A stretch of DNA of 64,000 bases from contig NZ_JAASQN010000002.1 in the NCBI RefSeq assembly GCF_011762125.1, positions 186,001 to 250,000 of the forward strand. The letters run 5' to 3'. Origin of the DNA: Sphingopyxis panaciterrae. GTDB taxonomy: Bacteria > Pseudomonadota > Alphaproteobacteria > Sphingomonadales > Sphingomonadaceae. A model generated the notes under the pieces. That model saw nothing but the letters and a program-made list of their open reading frames with translations. It ran no database searches and was not told the origin of the DNA. Shown in pieces: positions 19,869 to 29,123 of the stretch. Position numbers and translations under genes: made by a program. Positions within the stretch are counted from its first letter, which is position 1. Each line of letters starts with the position of its first letter.

Positions 19869-21713
19869 CTACCGCCCGATCTGCCGCGCCTTGTCGCGCA
19901 AATCGGCCGCACTCTGAATATCGCCGGCATCCGCCAGCCGGTCGGCGTATAGCCGCATGATCTCCGCATTCAGCGGTTGCAGGCGATAGGCGAGCGCGAT
20001 CAGCGCGGTCGCACGCCGGCCATCGCCTTTCGCCGCCCACGCCTTCGAAAGCTCGCGCAGCACGACGACGTCGCGATTGCCGATGCGGCGGCGGACACGC
20101 TCGAAATGGGCGATCGCCTGGTCCCAATGTTCAAGATCCATCGCAAGGTGCCCGGCCAGCCGGTCGGCGGCGATACTCGACGGCTGGCTGTCGCGCAGCG
20201 CGAGGATCGCGGCGCTCGACCCGGCGGTATCCCCCGCGCGAAACAGCGCATGCGCCAGTCGCAAGGTCGTGCGCTCGCCGGCATCGAGGTCGCGCGCGGC
20301 GCGATAGGAGCGGACGGCGACCTCAAACTGCCCCCCCGCCATCGCGGCATCGCCGAGCAGGATATGGGCATCGGCGACGCCGCGGTTCGCATCGCGCAAT
20401 TCGGTCGCCCGCTCGATCGCGCGGCCGCTCTGCCCCGCGGCGATATCGGCCGCGATCGCGGGGATCATCTTGGCGGGATTGAGCGGTTCGGCTTCGGCCG
20501 CCATCGACAGGAAACCATAGTCGTTGTCGACCGCGAACGGCGCCGCGTCGCCGCGCGACAGCGATGCGGCGCGCGCCAGATAGTCGGCCGCCTCGCCGCG
20601 CCGGCCCAGTTCGGCGGCCACGCGTCCCGCAAGCAGCAGCGACCAGCTGTCGGCATCGTCGCGGTCGACGACCGGGATCAGCGCCTCAGCCGCCCCGTCG
20701 GCATCTCCGCCCGCCCAGTCCGCGACCGCGAGGACGCGCCGCGCGGTCATATTATTCGGTTGTTCGGCAAGCAGCCGATCGGCCCAGGTCGCGGCGACCG
20801 CTTCACCGCCGAGCTCCAGCTCGACGATCGCGCTGAGCAGCATGAAGGCCGGCACCCCGTCCATCAGCCCGCGCGTCCGCTGCAACAGGCTGCGCGCGAG
20901 CCGATAATTGCCCGCGCGTGCGGCGAGCACCGCCTGCAGATAATAGATGCGCGGGTTGCCCGGCGCGATCGCCGCCGCGCGGCGCAACGCGCCGAGCATA
21001 TCGCGATACCGGCCGAGGTCGCCGAGCGTCGCAGCCTGCTCGATCAGCGCATCGGCATTGTCGGGATCGGCGGCGAGCGCCGCGTCATACCACTCGATCG
21101 AGGCATTGAGCCCTTGCTCGGTGCGGATCAGGTTCGCCTTATAGGCGAGTGCCGCGCTATTGTCCTTGTCGAGCTCGATCGCATAATCGACCGCGTCGCG
21201 CGCACCCAGCGTGTCGGCATTGGCGTCGCGAAAGCGCGCGACATCGACCCACAGCGCCGATTCACGCGGCAGTTCGCGCACCGCGCGGTCGAACGCATCG
21301 CGCGCCGCGCCAAGGTCGCCATTGTCGAGATGGACATTGCCCGCGACCCACGCCGCCTCGCCCATCGCTTGCGGCGCGATCGGCCCCGCATCGAGCGTTT
21401 CGAGCGCGCGCGTCCCGTCGCCCTGCAACGCATAGGCCCGGGCGAGCAACGCGCGGAGCGCGCTTTCGTCGCCGCCGGCGCCGATCGCCGCCTGCACCGA
21501 AGCCGCGGCCGCCACCCCGTCGCCGAGCCGCAGTGCGACGCGCGCCAGTTCGACCCGCTCGTCGATCGCCTTCGGATTGTCGGCGACCGCCGCCTGCAAA
21601 TCGGCGCGCCGCTGTTCGAGCGTCTGGCGCGTATCCGCCGGGCGCGCGCCGTCGCACCCGGCCAGCACCGCCGCGATCAGCAGCGCGCTCATCCAGGAAC
21701 GCCGTCGCGTCAT
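19869..21713 (-). CDS. TPR-repeat lipoprotein of the prs locus (PrsT-like)
   Basis: This 614-residue protein has a lipoprotein signal (ALLIAAVLAGC) and then repeated tetratricopeptide helices throughout, for example ALIEQAATLGDLGRYRDMLG. It begins directly after the prsR stop codon and is therefore the last gene of the glycosyltransferase-prsK-prsR run. In XrtA/PEP-CTERM loci a TPR protein called PrsT occupies this place; those are usually longer (about 900 residues), so this is PrsT-like rather than certainly PrsT. It probably acts as a periplasmic or membrane-bound scaffold in exopolysaccharide secretion (inference). Confidence 0.75.
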   Translation of the reverse strand: MTRRRSWMSALLIAAVLAGCDGARPADTRQTLEQRRADLQAAVADNPKAIDERVELARVALRLGDGVAAAASVQAAIGAGGDESALRALLARAYALQGDGTRALETLDAGPIAPQAMGEAAWVAGNVHLDNGDLGAARDAFDRAVRELPRESALWVDVARFRDANADTLGARDAVDYAIELDKDNSAALAYKANLIRTEQGLNASIEWYDAALAADPDNADALIEQAATLGDLGRYRDMLGALRRAAAIAPGNPRIYYLQAVLAARAGNYRLARSLLQRTRGLMDGVPAFMLLSAIVELELGGEAVAATWADRLLAEQPNNMTARRVLAVADWAGGDADGAAEALIPVVDRDDADSWSLLLAGRVAAELGRRGEAADYLARAASLSRGDAAPFAVDNDYGFLSMAAEAEPLNPAKMIPAIAADIAAGQSGRAIERATELRDANRGVADAHILLGDAAMAGGQFEVAVRSYRAARDLDAGERTTLRLAHALFRAGDTAGSSAAILALRDSQPSSIAADRLAGHLAMDLEHWDQAIAHFERVRRRIGNRDVVVLRELSKAWAAKGDGRRATALIALAYRLQPLNAEIMRLYADRLADAGDIQSAADLRDKARQIGR

Positions 21714-23111
21714 TCAGGCCTGCATCCGATATTGTTTGAGCAGGTCGTAAAGCGTCGGCCGGCTGATCCCGAGCAGCTTCGCCGCGGCCGAGATATTGCC
21801 TTCGCTCTGCGTCACCGCGCGGCGGATCGCGACGCGATCGGCCGCCTCGCGCGCGCTGCGCAGGTTCAGCCACGCCTCCTCGCCCGCCGCATCGCCGTCT
21901 GTCCCGCCCGACATGTCGAGGTCGCCCCTGGTCACCAGCTTGCCGTCGGCCATGATGACCGCGCGCTTGATCCGGTTTTCGAGCTCGCGGACATTCCCCG
22001 GCCAGCGCCCCTCGTCGATCGCCTGCAACGCGTCGGGCGCGAAACCGCGCACGCCGGGGTTCATCTCCGGCGCATATTGGTGCAGGAAATGCCGCGCGAG
22101 CAGCACCGCGTCGCCCGGCCGTTCCGCAAGCGACGGGATTTTCACCACCATCTCGGCGAGCCGGTAATAAAGATCGTCGCGAAAACTCTGCACCGCGATC
22201 ATCGCATCGAGATCGCGGTGCGTCGCGCACACGATGCGGGTGTCGACCGCGATCGGCCGCCGCCCGCCGATCCGCTCGATCGTTCGCTCCTGCAGGAAGC
22301 GGAGCAATTTGACCTGCAGCGGCAGCGGAATGTCGCCGACCTCGTCGAGGAACAACGTCCCGCCATGCGCAAGTTCGATCTTGCCCTCGGTCGTCTTGAC
22401 CGCGCCGGTGAACGCGCCCTTTTCATGCCCGAACAATTCGCTTTCGAGCAGATTTTCGGGAATTGCGGCGCAATTGATCGCGACGAACGCGCCGTCGCGG
22501 CGCCCGCTCGCCTCGTGCAATCCGCGCGCCAGCAATTCCTTGCCCGTCCCGCTCGCGCCGAGCAGCATGACACTGACGCCCAGGTTCGCAACCCGCTCGA
22601 TCGTCCGCGCCACCTTCTGCATCTCGGGCGCGCCGGTGATCATCCCGCCGAGCACGCGATTGTCACTCGCCCCCTGCTCGGCCAGCCGGGCGTTTTCGAC
22701 TTCCAGTTCGCGCACATGAAAGGCGCGGCGGACGATCAGCCCCAGTTCCTCGATATCGATCGGTTTCTGGTAGAAATCCCACGCCCCGTTCGCGATTGCG
22801 GTCAGCGCGCTCGCGCGTTCACCATGCCCCGACACCACGATCACCTTGGTGTCGGGCTTCATCTCCAGGATCGCCTTCAGCGTCCGGAAGCCTTCGCGCG
22901 TTCCGTCGGGATCGGGCGGCAATCCCAGGTCGAGCGTCACCACCGCCGGCTCTTCGGCGCGCAGCAGTTCGATTGCGCCGTCATGGTCGCCCGCGATCAG
23001 GACCATATATCCCTCATACGCCCATTTGAGCTGCGCCTGCAGCCCCGGATCATCCTCGACGATCAGCAGCTTGGGCAGCGATTTGGGAAGGTCGGAGCCG
23101 GTCTCGCTCAT
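21714..23111 (-). CDS. prsR: PEP-CTERM-box response regulator, sigma-54 dependent
   Basis: This 465-residue NtrC-type activator has a receiver (LLIVEDDPGLQAQLKWAYEG, phosphoacceptor in VTLDLGLPPDPDG), an intact AAA+ domain (GASGTGKELLARGLHE; GHEKGAFTGA; GGTLFLDEVGDIP; FRDDLYYRL) and a Fis-type helix-turn-helix (AAAKLLGISRPTLYDLLKQY). In contrast to the regulator at 1254, all sigma-54-activation motifs are intact. The neighbouring kinase and glycosyltransferase match the PrsK/PrsR system that controls XrtA-linked exopolysaccharide genes. Its ATG overlaps the prsK stop by 4 bases. Confidence 0.9.
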   Translation of the reverse strand: MSETGSDLPKSLPKLLIVEDDPGLQAQLKWAYEGYMVLIAGDHDGAIELLRAEEPAVVTLDLGLPPDPDGTREGFRTLKAILEMKPDTKVIVVSGHGERASALTAIANGAWDFYQKPIDIEELGLIVRRAFHVRELEVENARLAEQGASDNRVLGGMITGAPEMQKVARTIERVANLGVSVMLLGASGTGKELLARGLHEASGRRDGAFVAINCAAIPENLLESELFGHEKGAFTGAVKTTEGKIELAHGGTLFLDEVGDIPLPLQVKLLRFLQERTIERIGGRRPIAVDTRIVCATHRDLDAMIAVQSFRDDLYYRLAEMVVKIPSLAERPGDAVLLARHFLHQYAPEMNPGVRGFAPDALQAIDEGRWPGNVRELENRIKRAVIMADGKLVTRGDLDMSGGTDGDAAGEEAWLNLRSAREAADRVAIRRAVTQSEGNISAAAKLLGISRPTLYDLLKQYRMQA

Positions 23112-25252
23112 GGCTTTGCCACTTTCATCATCGGTTCGGGCGACCCCATATCGCCCCGCGTATCGGCCACCGGCAGCCACAGCGAAAAATTGCTGCCGCG
23201 TCCGGGCTCGCTCGCCACGTCGATCGTCCCGCCCATCGCCTGTGCCAGCCCGAGCGCCTCGAACGCGCCAAGGCCGAAACCCGCGTCCTTCGTCGACACG
23301 AAGGGCTTGAACAGTTCCTCGCGGATGAAGGCCCGGCTCATCCCGGTCCCTTCGTCGATCACGTCGATGCGGACGCGCCCCTGCTCGCCCGTCGCGACGA
23401 TCTGGACCGGGCTGTTCGCCGGCGAGGCATCGATCGCATTGGCGGCAAGATGCTGGACGATCTGGCGGATCGAGGCCGCATCGCCCCACGCGGCAAGCCC
23501 CGCCTGGCAGCTGACGAACAGGGCCCGCCGCGGCCGCACTTCCGCCGCCACCGCCTGCAACAGCGGTTCGACCAGCACGCGTTCGGCTTCCGCCGCGCGG
23601 CCACGCGCGCGCGGCGAGAGGCGGACGAGCAGATCGGACAGGCGCCCCGCCGAAATCTTCAGCGTTTCGATCATGTCGGCGCGAAATTCGGGTTTGTCGG
23701 CATGCCGCTCGGCATTGCGCGCGAGCAGGCTGAGCTGGCTCGCCAGATTCTTGATGTCGTGCATGATGAAGGCGAAGCGACGGTTGAACTCGTCGAAACG
23801 CCGCGCTTCCGACAAGGCCTGCTGGCTCTGCGCTTCGGCAAGATAGGAAGCCGCCTGCTGCCCCGCGATACGCAGCACGTCGAGATCTTCCCAGTCGAGC
23901 GCACGCGAAATACCGGGCCGCTGGAGAATGACGACCGCGATCATGCGCTGGAAATGCAATATCGGCACGACCACCCACGCGCCCGGATCGGCGATCAGCC
24001 AGTCGGGGATCGCCAGATCGGCGTTCGGTCCCGTCGTCGTCCCCCGGCGCAGCGTGTCGAGTTCGACGATATGCCGCGTTTCCTGGAGCATGAAAGCCGA
24101 CCGCAGCGACAGCGTCGCCCCGTCCGGGCCGTCCGCGCCGCCGGTCGGCCAATGCCAATGGTCGGTAACGCGAAAACCGCCGAGCGCGTCGGGCCGCATC
24201 AGCAGCGCCCCCGGGCTGCCGGTCAGTTCGGCGAGCGCTTTCGCGACGCGCCGGTGAAGATTGCCGTCGTCGGGTTCGGACGGTTCGCCCGCCTGCCCCC
24301 CGCCATCGCCCAGCGTTGCGGTGAAGCGCATCCATTCGGCGCGATAATCATAGCGATGCTCAAAGAAATGCTTCGATATCATCACCGAAAGCCACGCCCG
24401 CGCGCGGCGCGACACGAACAATAACCCGCCGGCGCCAAGGGCGACGATCAGGAAGATACCCTGCGCCAGATTGCCGTAATCGCCGCCGACAAGCCGCGCG
24501 ATCGCGCCAGTCAGCCCGATCAGGATCAGATAGGCGGCGGCGCCCAGCAGGATGATCGTGCGCATCGCCGCGGTGCGCGAGAGCTGCATCCGTTCGCGCC
24601 CGATATCCATCGCCGCCACGACGTAAGTCGGCAGGGTCAACAGCGCCATCGCCGGCAGCAGCTGGATCAGCGTCGACGCCGGCTTGCCGGTCAGGGCGCC
24701 AAGCAACTGGAAATTGAGTTCATACCCCCACAGCATGGCAAAGCCGCCCGCGACCGCCATCGCCGGCATCCGCAGCGCGCTGCTCCCGTGGCGCGCGCCG
24801 CCGTCGATGATCAGCAGCCCGCCCGACGCGACGATCATCGCCGCAATTTCCACCATCGGGCGGATCCATGCCCCCGCCGCCGCGCCTTCGCGCCAATAGG
24901 CGGCTACGCCCGAAACGAAGCTGAGCAGGCTGATCGCGACGAGCAACCGCGCGATCAGGCGCAGCGGGCGCGGCATCGGCGCAGCGGGCGACCAGAAACT
25001 CGCGCCCAGCCAGCCGAGCATCGCGGCGTTGCGCACCGCCTGCGCCACCAGCGCCTCGGACGAACCGGGATCGAAAAGATAGAGCGTCGCACACCAGAAT
25101 GCGCTCGCGCCGGCAGCGGCGATCAGCCAGCGCGGCGCCGGCACCAGCACCGCCATCCGCGCACGCGGCCGCGACAGCAGCCACAGCGTGACCCCGACGA
25201 AACCGACCAGCGCGAGCGCGGCGAGGATATGCGAAGCGCCCCCCAGCAGCAT
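23108..25252 (-). CDS. prsK: XrtA/PEP-CTERM-type membrane histidine kinase
   Basis: This is a sensor kinase of 714 residues. The N-terminal third is hydrophobic with about eight to nine helices, followed by a GAF-like region (starting near SKHFFEHRYDYRAEW) and a kinase core with the phosphoacceptor segment FAFIMHDIKNLASQLSLLAR. The ATP-binding domain reads HLAANAIDASPANSP and GFGLGAFEALGLAQAMGGTI. The MHDIKN box is typical of PrsK. The start is 2 bases after the glycosyltransferase stop; the kinase presumably phosphorylates the PrsR encoded next. Confidence 0.9.
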   Translation of the reverse strand: MLLGGASHILAALALVGFVGVTLWLLSRPRARMAVLVPAPRWLIAAAGASAFWCATLYLFDPGSSEALVAQAVRNAAMLGWLGASFWSPAAPMPRPLRLIARLLVAISLLSFVSGVAAYWREGAAAGAWIRPMVEIAAMIVASGGLLIIDGGARHGSSALRMPAMAVAGGFAMLWGYELNFQLLGALTGKPASTLIQLLPAMALLTLPTYVVAAMDIGRERMQLSRTAAMRTIILLGAAAYLILIGLTGAIARLVGGDYGNLAQGIFLIVALGAGGLLFVSRRARAWLSVMISKHFFEHRYDYRAEWMRFTATLGDGGGQAGEPSEPDDGNLHRRVAKALAELTGSPGALLMRPDALGGFRVTDHWHWPTGGADGPDGATLSLRSAFMLQETRHIVELDTLRRGTTTGPNADLAIPDWLIADPGAWVVVPILHFQRMIAVVILQRPGISRALDWEDLDVLRIAGQQAASYLAEAQSQQALSEARRFDEFNRRFAFIMHDIKNLASQLSLLARNAERHADKPEFRADMIETLKISAGRLSDLLVRLSPRARGRAAEAERVLVEPLLQAVAAEVRPRRALFVSCQAGLAAWGDAASIRQIVQHLAANAIDASPANSPVQIVATGEQGRVRIDVIDEGTGMSRAFIREELFKPFVSTKDAGFGLGAFEALGLAQAMGGTIDVASEPGRGSNFSLWLPVADTRGDMGSPEPMMKVAKP

Positions 25253-25254
25253 GG

Positions 25255-26643
25255 TCAGCGCGCTCCCTCCGGCCACAGCACGACGCGGACCGTCTGGAGC
25301 AGGATCAACAGGTCGAGGAAGGGCGAGTAATTTTTCGCATAATAAAGGTCATATTCAAGCTTCACGCGCGCATCCTCGACCGACGCGCCATAGGGATAAT
25401 TGATCTGCGCCCAGCCCGTCAGCCCGGGCTTCACCATGTGCCGTTCGGCATAGAATGGCAGCTGCAGCTCGAGCTCTTCGACAAAGCTCGGCCGCTCGGG
25501 GCGCGGCCCGACGAAGCTCATGTCGCCTTTCAGCACGCACCAGAGCTGCGGCAGCTCGTCGATGCGAAGCTTGCGGATGATATTGCCGACGCGGGTGATC
25601 CGCGGGTCGTTCTCGCTTGCCCACACCGCCTTGCCAGCCGCCTCGGCGTCAGTGCGCATCGACCGGATTTTCAGGATATCATAGGGCTCGCCGAACATGC
25701 CGACGCGCGACTGGCGATAGAAAATAGGGCCCTTGCTGTCGAGTTTCACCGCGATGGCGGCGATCAGCATCAGCGGCAGGCCGATCACGAGCACGGCAAG
25801 GCTGGCGAGAATGTCGAACACCCGCTTGCCCGCTTTCGAAATCCGCTGTCCGGCCGAAAAGCCGTCGGAAAAGATGAGCCCGCTGGGATTGGTCGTCGCC
25901 AGGTCGACACGCCCCGTCTCGCGCTCGATAAAGCTCGCGATGTCGTTGACATGGACCCCCGTCGTCTTGACGCGCAACAGGTCGGCAAGCGGTAACGCGT
26001 TGCGCCGCTCTTCGAGCGCCAGCACGACCTCGCCCGCGCTCAGCGCAACGACATGATCCGACAGGTTCGGAATCTTCTCGCGCGGAACGGCGCCCGCCAT
26101 CGTCTTTTCGAAATCGGCCATCGCGACGAAGCCGGCGATCGTCAGCCCGCTCCCCGGCTGATCGGCCAGCGCCTGCAATCGCGCCGCCCGCGGTCCGGCG
26201 CCGAGCACCAGGATGCGGCGGCGAAAGGCGTCGGGTGCCGCGGTCTGGGTCAGCGCGAGCCGGATCAGCGACAGCGCGGTGATCGCGAGGCCCATCGCAT
26301 AAAGGCTGTTCGCGCGCCACAGGGTCACCGTCGGCAGCAGGAAGCCGAGCACGGCAATGAAGATGACGCCAAGCGAGACCGCGACGAGCAGGCGTGCGGT
26401 CGCAAAGCGCATCGAACGCAGCGCCTCGGTCCCGTACATGCCGGTCGCCATCATGCCGAGCGAATTGGCGATCGCAAAGGTCGCGATCGGCAGCCAGCGG
26501 TCGCCGAGCGGACCCGCGTCGAAACCGGCCTGCTGCGCATAAATATGCCACGCCCCCTCCGCCGAGCCGAGCAAGGCGAGGAAATCGACCAGCGCCAGCC
26601 AGACGACCGCATAGGGGACATAATGTTTGAACAGTCTGAACAT
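25255..26643 (-). CDS. TIGR03013-type polyprenyl glycosylphosphotransferase
   Basis: This 462-residue membrane enzyme attaches the first sugar phosphate to undecaprenyl phosphate in exopolysaccharide synthesis. Four N-terminal helices are followed by a nucleotide-binding-like CoA-binding domain (RRRILVLGAGPRAARLQ) and a C-terminal bacterial sugar transferase domain with KRVFDILASLAVLVIG, FYRQSRVGMFGEPYDILKIR, LRIDELPQLWCVLKGDMSFV and GPRPERPSFVEEL. The association with prsK and prsR supports the XrtA-linked glycosyltransferase subgroup. It is the first gene of the minus-strand prs run, about 340 bases from the PBP gene. Confidence 0.9.
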   Translation of the reverse strand: MFRLFKHYVPYAVVWLALVDFLALLGSAEGAWHIYAQQAGFDAGPLGDRWLPIATFAIANSLGMMATGMYGTEALRSMRFATARLLVAVSLGVIFIAVLGFLLPTVTLWRANSLYAMGLAITALSLIRLALTQTAAPDAFRRRILVLGAGPRAARLQALADQPGSGLTIAGFVAMADFEKTMAGAVPREKIPNLSDHVVALSAGEVVLALEERRNALPLADLLRVKTTGVHVNDIASFIERETGRVDLATTNPSGLIFSDGFSAGQRISKAGKRVFDILASLAVLVIGLPLMLIAAIAVKLDSKGPIFYRQSRVGMFGEPYDILKIRSMRTDAEAAGKAVWASENDPRITRVGNIIRKLRIDELPQLWCVLKGDMSFVGPRPERPSFVEELELQLPFYAERHMVKPGLTGWAQINYPYGASVEDARVKLEYDLYYAKNYSPFLDLLILLQTVRVVLWPEGAR

Positions 26644-26827
26644 GAAACCGCTGCGCCCTTCCGGGCTGCGACACTAGCTGCCAGGGGTGAAGTGTCGGTT
26701 AATTTTACACTCGCTTATGCCACGGGCGCGCCGGTGGCAAATCGAAAGCAGACGGGTGACGGAGTGGGGAGCCAGGACAGATGATCAGGCACGGCTGTTT
26801 TCGGCCCGGAGTTGCCGTCCCGTCCAT

Positions 26828-26921
26828 CGTCACCCCGGACTTGATCCGGGGTGACGATAGACCTCGAAAACCGTCGGCGCCCTCAAAAAAAGCGGAATCC
26901 CGGGTCAAGCCCGGGATGACG
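26828..26921. repeat. REP-like element, family B, copy 1
   Basis: Two short palindromes lie about 40 bases apart. At 26828-26856 the core is CACCCCGGACTTGATCCGGG, and at 26897-26921 it is ATCCCGGGTCAAGCCCGGGA. The same two-palindrome arrangement, in the opposite orientation, occurs at 32894-32986. The element occupies the 341-base spacer between the prs glycosyltransferase gene and the PBP gene; the rest of that spacer shows no gene. The type resembles BIME-like repeats of alphaproteobacteria. Confidence 0.8.
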
Positions 26922-26984
26922 AAAGTGGGTGGTGCCTATGGCAGCTCCCCACCCCAATGCCACCGTCCGTCTCAGCTATTCGCG

Positions 26985-29033
26985 CTACTGCGGTGGCGTG
27001 GGCGCTGCCGGCGGCGCCTCCCCCGGACGGCTTTCGTTGATCGGCAGCTTCAGGTCGATGCGCGTGCCGCCGATTTCGGTCGATATCACGGCATTGCCGT
27101 CCTGAACCCCGACGCGCGTCGTCTCGCCGATCGGGACCGCGCCGATATCGGGGATATCGAGCGGCTGGACCGGACCGGCGGGATTCTTCGCCGGCGCCGC
27201 CGGGCGCTTCTTCGTCCCCGCCGCGCCGGTCATGAAATCGCGCCAGATGCGCGCTGGCGCGCCGCCCCCCGAAACGCCGCGCAGCGGTGAATTGTCGTCA
27301 TTGCCGATCCATATCCCGACGACGAGGCCGTTTGCATAGCCGACGAACAGCGCGTCGCGATTGTCCTGGCTCGTCCCGGTCTTGCCGAAATTCGCCTGCG
27401 GCAGCCGCGCCGCGCGCCCGGTCCCGCGATTGACCGCGGCGCGAAGCATCTGCTCGATATCGTCATGCACACCCGATCCGAAGCTGTCGGGGCCCGAGAA
27501 CAGGCGCTCGAACCAGCCCGGCTCGTCGGTCTTGAAGGCATGCGGGACGACAGGATAGCTGTTCGCCGCGACGCCCGCATAGGCTGCCGTGAGTTCGAGC
27601 AAGGTCATGCTCGATGTGCCGAGCGCGAGGCTCGGGTCGCCCTTGGCAAGCGGTGCGGTGACGCCAAGGTCGCGTGCCATGTCGATCACCTTGTCATCAC
27701 CGACCTCACGCAGCAGGCGGACGGCGGCGACGTTGCTCGACGCGGCAAAGGCATCCTCGAGCGTGATCGTCCTGGAATAGGCCTCGCCTGCATTTTTCGG
27801 CCGGTAGGATCCGGTTTCGATCGGACCGTTGTCGATCACATCATCGGGGTCCCACCCGGCCCGCAGCGCCGCGAGATAGACGAACAGCTTGAAGGTCGAT
27901 CCGGGCTGGCGCTGCGCCTGCGTCACGCGGTTGAAGGGCGAATCGGCATAGTCGCGCCCGCCGACCATTGCGACGACCTCGCCATTGGGACGCATCGCGA
28001 CCAGCGCGACCTGTGCCTTGCCAAGGCTCGCGCCGTTGATCGCGCGGCGCGCCGCCGCCTGCAGCCGCGAATCGAGCGTCGTGCGGATCGTCTGCCGCGC
28101 ATATCCGACGTCGCTGAGCTTGCGCGCCTCGGGCAGCGCCCAGTCGGCGAAATAAGTGCCGGTGGGTAGCGTATTGCGACTGCGCACGTCGATCCGCGGC
28201 GTCCGCAGCGCCTTCGCCTCGCCCGCGGTCAGATAGCCGGTGTCGACCATCGCACCGACGACCAGCCGCATCCGCTTTTCGGCAAGGTCGGGATTGCGCG
28301 TCGGCGCGAGGCGTGAAGGCGCCTGGACGAGCCCCGCGAGCATCGCTGCCTGCGCGGGGGTCAGCTTTTCGGGCTGGCGGTAGAAATAATGCATCGACGC
28401 GGCGCGCAGGCCGTAAGTGTTGTCGCCGAAATAGGCGTTCGACAGATAGCGTTCGAGAATCTCGTCCTTGCTCAGCCACGCCTCGAGCCAGAAGGCGATC
28501 ATTGCCTCGCGCGCCTTGCGCCCGAGCGTGCGCTTGGGGGTGAGGAAGGTGAATTTCGCCAGCTGCTGGGTGATCGTGCTGCCGCCCTGCGTGCGCCCGC
28601 CGGTGATATTGCTCCACACCGCGCGCGCGACACTGCGCGGATCGACGCCCCAATGGCTGTAGAACCGCCGGTCCTCGATCGCGAGAAAGGCGCCGGTGAC
28701 ATGTTTGGGCAGATCCTTTGCCTTCACCGGCGTGTCGACGATCGCCCCGATCCGCGCGATCGGGGTGCCGTCCGACGCGAGCAAGGTGATCTGCGGCGGT
28801 GCGATCGGTTCGAGCGACTTCGACAGCGGCGCGGTGATCGCGAGCCAGCCGACAAGCAGGATGAAGAGGATCGCGAAGACGGCAAAACCGCGCGAGATAC
28901 GGCGCAGCCATCTGCGGCGCGGCGAGAGCGGAACCTCGGGTGCCGGCAACGCCGCATCGGGCAGAGGCAAGCCGCCCACCGGGACGGGTTCGGGCTGGGA
29001 CGCGGCGGCGGGACGGCGACGAAAAAACAACAT
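26985..29033 (-). CDS. Class A penicillin-binding protein 1A (bifunctional)
   Basis: This 682-residue protein has one N-terminal membrane helix (FAVFAILFILLVGWLAI), a glycosyltransferase domain with the catalytic EDRRFYSHWGVDPRSVARA and GGSTITQQLAK, and a transpeptidase domain with the SxxK motif (QPGSTFKLF), SSN and GKTGTS. It polymerises glycan strands and crosslinks peptidoglycan. A proline-rich C-terminal tail follows. The start at 29033 (MLFFRRRP) was chosen because the 13 residues preceding it in frame are not PBP-like. Confidence 0.93.
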   Translation of the reverse strand: MLFFRRRPAAASQPEPVPVGGLPLPDAALPAPEVPLSPRRRWLRRISRGFAVFAILFILLVGWLAITAPLSKSLEPIAPPQITLLASDGTPIARIGAIVDTPVKAKDLPKHVTGAFLAIEDRRFYSHWGVDPRSVARAVWSNITGGRTQGGSTITQQLAKFTFLTPKRTLGRKAREAMIAFWLEAWLSKDEILERYLSNAYFGDNTYGLRAASMHYFYRQPEKLTPAQAAMLAGLVQAPSRLAPTRNPDLAEKRMRLVVGAMVDTGYLTAGEAKALRTPRIDVRSRNTLPTGTYFADWALPEARKLSDVGYARQTIRTTLDSRLQAAARRAINGASLGKAQVALVAMRPNGEVVAMVGGRDYADSPFNRVTQAQRQPGSTFKLFVYLAALRAGWDPDDVIDNGPIETGSYRPKNAGEAYSRTITLEDAFAASSNVAAVRLLREVGDDKVIDMARDLGVTAPLAKGDPSLALGTSSMTLLELTAAYAGVAANSYPVVPHAFKTDEPGWFERLFSGPDSFGSGVHDDIEQMLRAAVNRGTGRAARLPQANFGKTGTSQDNRDALFVGYANGLVVGIWIGNDDNSPLRGVSGGGAPARIWRDFMTGAAGTKKRPAAPAKNPAGPVQPLDIPDIGAVPIGETTRVGVQDGNAVISTEIGGTRIDLKLPINESRPGEAPPAAPTPPQ

Positions 29034-29123
29034 GCGTGGGCCCGTATTAAACAGGCAACACAGCATAAGCAAATATCTTGGGCCGGCGCCGCGTCGCGCG
29101 GCGACGGCTCCCTATCCCGGGGT

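Noticed and set aside
19977..23846. A 1289-codon open frame on the plus strand across the TPR, prsR and prsK genes, and similar long antisense frames elsewhere (for example 3846-5393, 28389-30647, 32907-35837, 49976-52375).
   Set aside because: They lie opposite well-recognised genes, have arginine/histidine-rich low-complexity translations and no family motifs. Such shadows are expected in high-GC DNA.
26667..26683. A -24/-12-like sequence upstream of the prs glycosyltransferase (TGGCAG...GCA on the minus strand).
   Set aside because: The GG-GC spacing is off by one base from the sigma-54 requirement, and the -12 element is weak.
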